Assembly (NCBI GenBank): GCA_964584595.1
Contig: CAZPAM010000048.1
Span: 1 to 19,552 of the forward strand
From: Scalindua sp964584595
Lineage (GTDB): Bacteria; Planctomycetota; Brocadiia; Brocadiales; Scalinduaceae
Reading direction: 5' to 3'
Length of the DNA stretch: 19,552 bases
In this document: one piece after another, positions 15,181 through 19,552 of the stretch
How the letters are laid out: each line of letters begins with the position of its first letter
Numbering within the stretch: the stretch's first letter is position 1
Made by a program: the position numbers and the translations under genes
Notes under the pieces: model-generated
The model's input: the letters and a program-made list of their open reading frames with translations, nothing else
Told to the model about the DNA's origin: nothing
Databases searched by the model: none

Positions 15181-16746
15181 TTACTGCCCCTCTTTTGGCT
15201 TTGCATTTATCCATCTGCCAAGCTTATCGGAGTATATTTTCTCCCTGCTTGCGTCCTTTGCTAAAGACTCTTCCAGTATGGACAGTTCTCTTTGTGTCTC
15301 CTCTTCTACAACCTCTGGTCCCAATTGAGCCGTAAGCTCAGCTTGAGCAGGATAACATGGAGAACCGTGTAAATGTACGTCAACTCCTTCGTATTCAATC
15401 AGCTCAGAGACACGCAGGCCCATGGTTACTTTGAGGACGTAGAACATAAGTGCTCCCAGCCCGATAGCCCATGCCATAGCTGCAACCACACCAATAAACT
15501 GTGCCAAAAGCTGTCCACCTGAACCAGTAATCAGGCCACTTACACCTCCGTATGTTCCATCTGCAAAAATTCCTAGTGCAAGCATTCCCCATATACCGTT
15601 AGCACCGTGAACGGCGACAGCACCAAGTGGATCGTCAATCTTCAGTTTCGTTTCGACGAAGATTACTGTACCCCACATTATCGCTCCGGCTAAAACGCCA
15701 ATTGCTATGGCAGCCCATGGTGCAACATACGCACAAGGGCCGGTTATGGCAACCAATCCTCCAAGAGCGCCGTTACAAGCAAGACCTATATCTGTAAAAC
15801 CAAAGATGATATACGACATAAAAATTATGGCGGCCCCACCTGCGGCGGCTGCCAGGAACGTATTAGTGGCTACGACAGAAATCCTGAGGTCTGTAGCGCC
15901 GAGTGTGCTGCCTGCATTGAAACCGAACCAACCAAATGCCAGAATCAGGGTACCGACAACTACCAATGTAAGATTATGACCTGGAATAGCGTTTGATGTT
16001 CCATCCGGGTTGTATTTGTTCTTTCTTGGTCCTAGTACATATGCTCCCACCAGGGCGAGCATACCGCCGACGGTATGAACAACTGCAGAGCCTGCAAAAT
16101 CTACACAACCGGCACCATAAGGTAAAGAGCTTAACCAACCGCCACCCCACATCCAGTGCCCATAGATGGGATATATTACACCACAAACAAAGAAGCTGTA
16201 AATCAAATAAGGAGCAAACCTCATACGTTCAGCTACAGCTCCTGCTATAATAGTGACTGCCTTGGTACAAAATACCATCTGGAAGAGCCAGAGCATGATA
16301 GTTTGTACATCATAACTACCACCGGCAAGGAAAAACCCACTGTACCCGATAAATAAATTACCGGATTCCAGTCCGGGTGCAGCCTCAGAACCTCCAAACA
16401 TAAGAGCAAACCCAAATATCCAAAACACAACTGCACCAATAGTACCATCTGCGAAACAGTGTGCCATATAACCAAGCATATTTTTGGCTTGTAAGAATCC
16501 ACCAAGCAATGCAAAACCTGCCTGCATTGAAAATACCAGGAATGCAGCAACAAGGGTCCATGTGAAATTAATAGAATATCCAAAACGCTCAAGGCTGCCA
16601 TCAGCACCATAATCTGCTGTGCCGCTTGGGTCACCGGCAAACACAATCTTAGAGCCAAAGTAAACCAGACATGACAGGCACATGATGAAATATACAACGT
16701 TCAACCATTTTAACTTACTACCATACCTACTAAACAGCAATCCCAT
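15181..16746 (-). CDS. amt: Ammonium channel, Amt family, with extended C-terminal tail (Amt4)
   Basis: A 521-residue Amt. An N-terminal hydrophobic stretch (about 16-37, ending FAGDP) looks like a signal peptide. Pore residues are complete: F155, Q156 and F159, W200, D216, H224, GWFGFNAGS with F276 and S280, and H380. Unusual: K162, a charged residue three positions after the helix-3 gate Phe, where E. coli AmtB has Ile. The PII-contact tail GLRVSELIEYEGVDVHLHG is followed by about 55 extra residues, mostly Glu, Lys and Arg and probably helical, absent from the other three Amts. A very strong ribosome site (AAGGAGGGGG) fixes the start. A 15-codon frame with its own ribosome site overlaps the start in another frame. 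It is co-oriented with PII-3 and divergent from kinase 2. Confidence 0.97.
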   Translation of the reverse strand: MGLLFSRYGSKLKWLNVVYFIMCLSCLVYFGSKIVFAGDPSGTADYGADGSLERFGYSINFTWTLVAAFLVFSMQAGFALLGGFLQAKNMLGYMAHCFADGTIGAVVFWIFGFALMFGGSEAAPGLESGNLFIGYSGFFLAGGSYDVQTIMLWLFQMVFCTKAVTIIAGAVAERMRFAPYLIYSFFVCGVIYPIYGHWMWGGGWLSSLPYGAGCVDFAGSAVVHTVGGMLALVGAYVLGPRKNKYNPDGTSNAIPGHNLTLVVVGTLILAFGWFGFNAGSTLGATDLRISVVATNTFLAAAAGGAAIIFMSYIIFGFTDIGLACNGALGGLVAITGPCAYVAPWAAIAIGVLAGAIMWGTVIFVETKLKIDDPLGAVAVHGANGIWGMLALGIFADGTYGGVSGLITGSGGQLLAQFIGVVAAMAWAIGLGALMFYVLKVTMGLRVSELIEYEGVDVHLHGSPCYPAQAELTAQLGPEVVEEETQRELSILEESLAKDASREKIYSDKLGRWINAKPKEGQ

Positions 16747-16777
16747 ATTTCCCCCTCCTTTTCAAAAAAGATACCAT
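16730..16777 (-). CDS. Possible 15-residue leader peptide overlapping amt4 start
   Basis: ATG at 16777-16775 follows GGAGGAGGG and opens a frame reading MVSFLKRRGKYGIAV before TAG at 16732-16730, 14 bases inside amt4 in another frame. The amt4 ribosome site lies within this frame. Such overlap would allow translational coupling: ribosomes ending here could restart at amt4 or clear its ribosome site. It is too short to judge by coding bias. Confidence 0.3.
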   Translation of the reverse strand: MVSFLKRRGKYGIAV

Positions 16778-16891
16778 ATTCCCTCCTCCTTATAATATAA
16801 AAACCAGAAGACAACTTTTACTGTACTGATTTTATAATGGATAGGTGCTTATGTTAGTTAAGAAATATACTATGTTAAGAGAATCTACTTT

Positions 16892-16912
16892 GTCGAATAC
16901 ACGTTCGAATAC
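16892..16912. repeat. Short direct repeat, possible operator
   Basis: TCGAATAC occurs twice with a 12-base period (16893-16900 and 16905-16912), roughly in the middle of the amt4/kinase 2 divergent region. ATTCG recurs a few bases on. A regulator contacting the same face of about one helical turn is a possible reading; chance cannot be excluded. Confidence 0.25.
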
Positions 16913-16988
16913 TTCTCTACATTCGTCAAAAAATTATTTTACATTAGAATAACTTTTTGATATGATACACTTCATTAATCAAAACAGT

Positions 16989-17020
16989 CTAAACGTGAGC
17001 CATCAACATCACCTCCTTTT
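16989..17020 (-). other. Near-perfect ribosome site followed by a 4-residue frame
   Basis: On the minus strand AAAAGGAGGTGAT (17020-17008) matches the complement of the 16S rRNA 3' end over about 11 bases, stronger than any gene start in the window. ATG at 17003 follows and reads M-A-H-V then TAG (an ATG two codons earlier is in the same frame). No gene continues. It may be a leader mini-ORF in the amt4 mRNA, or the relic of a lost gene. Confidence 0.3.
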
Positions 17021-17157
17021 CAGAAACAGCACCACTATTAATTACAAATATATTTGTTTGTCCATCTCATTCCATTGACGGAAATTCTGAACTTATATTT
17101 TTTAATGCTTGCAACATATTAAGCGATGTAGTATTTACAGAAACAGGAATCAACATT

Positions 17158-17985
17158 ATGTACAATATAAAGAACTATACATTTGGTTCATTCAAAACAG
17201 TCGCTGATATGCATAAGTCAAATTATGCAATCCTGGAAAATGAAGATTCATTTGGCGTAGAATCTTTAGGTATAAAATATTGTCCCCACCTGAGCTTTGA
17301 AGAAGAATTTTCCATTTTGCAACAATTAGACCATAAGCAGGTTCCCAAGGCCTATGATTATGGCCAGGAGACCATGTATAAGGATAATAAGGTCGTACTT
17401 AAACAACACTTTATTGTACTCGACCATATGTGCAGTACAGATCTAGTCGGTTACTTCAAGGAAAAAACAGCCCGGGATTTCCAGGGCCAAATAGAGAATA
17501 TTATTAAATGCTTTATAAGCGCTTGTATTCCTCTGGATTATATACATTCAAAGGATTTCATTCACTGTGATCTGAAACCCGGCCATCTGATGTTGGACAC
17601 AGATACAAGCACAGTGTATTTAATCGATTATGAACTTGCAATAAAAAAATCAGGAGTTTTAAAGGGTATTAGTATGGATTATGCTTCTCCTGAACAACTT
17701 TTATTGTTGGAACAGCTAAGGGATACACCTGAAAATGTTCCTCTGGAAGCAATGGCATTCTTCTTATCCATAGATGGTAAGTCAGATCTATATTCATTAG
17801 GTGCTATTCTTTATGAAATTCTAACCAACAAAAAATGGTGCGAAACAAAACTACCTCCAATAAATCTTAATAAATCAGTTCCTCAAAAACTGGAAGATGT
17901 CGTAATGTCAACATTGGAGGAAGATCCTGATAACAGGGTTTCCACAGCAAAACAACTACAACAATTGTTGGAAAACATTATATGA
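17158..17985 (+). CDS. Atypical Ser/Thr protein kinase-like protein (kinase 2)
   Basis: A 275-residue paralogue of kinase 1, again a bare kinase domain. It has K40 in GIKY, the catalytic loop HCDLKPGHL with H136, D138 and K140, DYE (157-159) in place of DFG, YASPEQ, and SDLYSLGAILYEIL with D210. As in kinase 1, the catalytic-loop Asn is His (H143), no glycine-rich loop is visible and the DFG Gly is Glu. About 20 residues between the APE motif and helix F (LLLLEQLRDTPENVPLEAMA) resemble an insertion present in both copies. The phosphoesterase gene begins 8 bp after the stop, with its GAGG ribosome site overlapping the stop codon, so the two are tightly coupled. An AGGA lies before the start. 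Target and activity are unknown. Confidence 0.88.
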   Translation: MYNIKNYTFGSFKTVADMHKSNYAILENEDSFGVESLGIKYCPHLSFEEEFSILQQLDHKQVPKAYDYGQETMYKDNKVVLKQHFIVLDHMCSTDLVGYFKEKTARDFQGQIENIIKCFISACIPLDYIHSKDFIHCDLKPGHLMLDTDTSTVYLIDYELAIKKSGVLKGISMDYASPEQLLLLEQLRDTPENVPLEAMAFFLSIDGKSDLYSLGAILYEILTNKKWCETKLPPINLNKSVPQKLEDVVMSTLEEDPDNRVSTAKQLQQLLENII

Positions 17986-17993
17986 GGTAAAAA

Positions 17994-18914
17994 ATGAAAT
18001 TCTTAATTATTTCAGACATTCACAGTAACCTTGAAGCGTTGGTCTCAGTTTTCTTAGACCTTCATAATAATAACGAGAAAATAGATAGAGTACTGATACC
18101 GGGCGACATTGTCGGATACGGTGCAAACCCCAATGAATGCTGTACTATCGTTAGATTTTTAAAGAGCGGGAAATCATCCTTGAAAAATGAAATACAGGCA
18201 ATTATTCAAGAAATAGATATTAGCGATAATGACAAGAAAGATATCATAGATTATATTTTTTCAATGAGCAAAACTGCTTTTGTAATAGCAGGTAATCACG
18301 ATAAAGAGGTTATAGGCCAACCTTCTCTATGCAGCATGATGGCGGCCTCGGCAGGCGCCGCAGCAAGGGTGACAACTAAAGTTCTTCATAAGACTAACGC
18401 TCGTTTTCTGGAATCACTGTGGTTTAGAAAAAAGCTAAGGAAATTCGGTATCGAGCTGGTCCACAGTACACCCGATTACCCACAGGGTTATTTATATATA
18501 AAGAACGCGTCAACTCTAAAATATGAATTACTATTTTCAAGCATAACCTTCTCTGGTCACACACACAAACCGGCAGCATATTTATATACAAAAGAAAAAA
18601 GAAACGTTTCTGCATCTGTATTTATCCCGGCAGACCAATTCGATAACAGGCTTATGCTGGTTGAAAGAGAATCAATGGAGAGGTTAGAAACATTCGATGT
18701 TTCATTGAAACCCGGCCAACGCTACTATGTAAATCCTGGTTCAGTCGGCCAGCCACGAGACGGTACCCCCAAAGCCTCTTACATGATTTACGATACTAAT
18801 TCAAAGAAAATCTCTCTTAAAAAGGCAGAATACAATACAGAGGCTGTGAAGAAAAAAGTCCTTAAAGCCGGACTTCCATTTGATCTTGCCGACCGCCTAG
18901 TAAAAGGAATTTAA
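17994..18914 (+). CDS. Calcineurin-like metallophosphoesterase (copy 1)
   Basis: A 306-residue dinuclear-metal phosphoesterase of the YfcE/ApaH-like superfamily. All metal ligands are visible in order: D8 and H10 (SDIHSN), D38 (GDIVGYG), N101 and H102 (GNHD), H157 (LVHSTPD), and H189 and H191 (SGHTH). A C-terminal NPGSVGQPRDG is typical of the soluble bacterial branch. An insertion of about 50 residues (about 47-95, NPNECCTIVRFL onward) separates the second and third motifs. No signal peptide, so it is cytoplasmic. Coupled to kinase 2, it is a reasonable candidate for the opposing phosphatase, but nucleotides or cyclic nucleotides are equally possible substrates for this family. A closely related second copy starts 12 bp after its stop. 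Confidence 0.92.
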   Translation: MKFLIISDIHSNLEALVSVFLDLHNNNEKIDRVLIPGDIVGYGANPNECCTIVRFLKSGKSSLKNEIQAIIQEIDISDNDKKDIIDYIFSMSKTAFVIAGNHDKEVIGQPSLCSMMAASAGAAARVTTKVLHKTNARFLESLWFRKKLRKFGIELVHSTPDYPQGYLYIKNASTLKYELLFSSITFSGHTHKPAAYLYTKEKRNVSASVFIPADQFDNRLMLVERESMERLETFDVSLKPGQRYYVNPGSVGQPRDGTPKASYMIYDTNSKKISLKKAEYNTEAVKKKVLKAGLPFDLADRLVKGI

Positions 18915-18926
18915 AAAAGTTATAAG

Positions 18927-19552
18927 ATGCGATTCTTAATCATTTCAGATATTCACAGTAACCTTGAAGCCCTGGTCTCTGTTTTCTCAGAGCTTTACAA
19001 ACAAAATGAGAGCATAGACAAAGTATTAATGCTTGGTGACATTGTCGGTTACGGTGTAAACCCCAATGAATGCTGCACTATCGTTAGATTTTTAAAGAGC
19101 GGTAAATCTTCTTTGAAAAAAGAGATTCAGACAATTATTCAAAAGATTGATATTAATGATACTGATAAAGAGGACATAATTGATTACATTTTTTCTCTTG
19201 GCAAAAAAGCCGTCGTTATCTTAGGTAACCATGATCAACGGGTCATTGGCCAACTGAATACAGTAATGGCTTATGCCGCAGATATCTCTATAAACTTAAC
19301 AAAGAAAGTAATCCACAATGAAAATGTTCGTTTTCTTAAATCTCTACAGCTTAAAGAAAAGCTATTAGAATTTAAGATTGAGTTAGTACACAGTACATCT
19401 AAACGTCCTCAAGATTATACATATGTAATGAATTCGACATCTTTAAATTACGGCTTACAGAATTCAAAGCTAACATTTGCCGGACACACACACAAACCGG
19501 CAGCATATTTATATACCAAACATAAAAGAGACGTTTCTGCTTCCGTTTTTAT
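18927..19552 (+). CDS. Calcineurin-like metallophosphoesterase (copy 2, 3' end missing)
   Basis: A tandem paralogue of copy 1 running off the window end after 208 codons. ATG 18927 starts MRFLIISDIHSNLEALVSVF. Metal ligands are intact: D8, H10, D38, N101, H102, H155, H187 and H189. Copy 1 and copy 2 are nearly identical in three blocks (the start, the NPNECCTIVRFLKSGK block and the GHTHKPAAYLYTK block). Between them, around residues 104-185, they diverge strongly and copy 2 has two fewer residues. The divergent part probably shapes the substrate pocket. The 12-bp gap and shared orientation place it in the kinase 2 operon. The NPGS motif would lie beyond the window. Confidence 0.92.
   Translation, partial: MRFLIISDIHSNLEALVSVFSELYKQNESIDKVLMLGDIVGYGVNPNECCTIVRFLKSGKSSLKKEIQTIIQKIDINDTDKEDIIDYIFSLGKKAVVILGNHDQRVIGQLNTVMAYAADISINLTKKVIHNENVRFLKSLQLKEKLLEFKIELVHSTSKRPQDYTYVMNSTSLNYGLQNSKLTFAGHTHKPAAYLYTKHKRDVSASVF

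Larger units (their letters stand above)
16747..17157 (+). other. Divergent control region between amt4 and kinase 2
   Basis: A 411-base intergenic region between divergently transcribed genes, so it must hold both promoters. It contains a direct repeat (16892-16912), a near-perfect ribosome site followed only by a few codons (minus strand, 16989-17020), and the start of the amt4 leader frame. A TTGACG (17075-17080) upstream of TATTTT (17096-17101) is a weak housekeeping-type promoter for kinase 2, with a short 15-base spacer. I find no GG-N10-GC match on the minus strand here, unlike the + strand amt genes. Confidence 0.45.

Noticed and set aside
1..19552. CRISPR array, tRNA, rRNA, insertion sequence or phage genes
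   Set aside because: Looked for on both strands; no regular repeats, cloverleaf, transposase or integrase motifs were seen.

Overview
The window is an AT-rich stretch of bacterial chromosome dominated by ammonium transport and its control. Within about 11.5 kb it carries four Amt/MEP/Rh-family channel genes and three PII signalling genes. They are flanked by an HflK/HflC pair, a TonB-ExbB-ExbD type energising system and MazG, and interleaved with a c-type cytochrome, two atypical protein kinases and tandem metallophosphoesterases. Several Amt genes, each with its own PII gene, together with a c'-type cytochrome and low GC, fit an anammox planctomycete (Candidatus Brocadiales: Kuenenia, Brocadia, Jettenia or Scalindua type). 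This assignment is inferred from content; no rRNA or other marker is present.

Layout. 1-1552 (+): 3' part of hflK overlapping hflC. 1787-5002 (+): TonB/TolA-like protein, ExbB/TolQ, ExbD/TolR and MazG in a tight run. 5003-5696: long leader with a sigma-54-like site. 5697-7088 (+): a lone, divergent Amt (Amt1). 7089-8311: 1.2 kb without a convincing gene, holding two hairpins, a second sigma-54-like site and a strong terminator. 8312-10081 (+): classical glnK-amtB pair (PII-1, Amt2), ending in a strong terminator. 10276-14520 (-): Amt3, a small ORF, a divergent PII (PII-2), a membrane-anchored monohaem cytochrome, an atypical Ser/Thr kinase and a split-zinc-ribbon membrane protein. 14760-16746 (-): Amt4 followed by a canonical PII-3. 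17158-19552 (+): a second atypical kinase, then two tandem calcineurin-like phosphoesterases, the second cut by the window edge.

How they may work together. Each of Amt2, Amt3 and Amt4 has a PII gene next to it, the usual arrangement for PII gating of the channel. Amt1 has none and has also lost the Phe gate residues, so it may have another function. The two kinases are paralogues. Both have His where the catalytic loop normally has Asn, and they lie at opposite ends of the Amt3/Amt4 block. The second is followed within 8 bp by a phosphoesterase gene, which suggests a kinase-phosphatase switch. That either kinase acts on nitrogen metabolism is only a hypothesis based on position.
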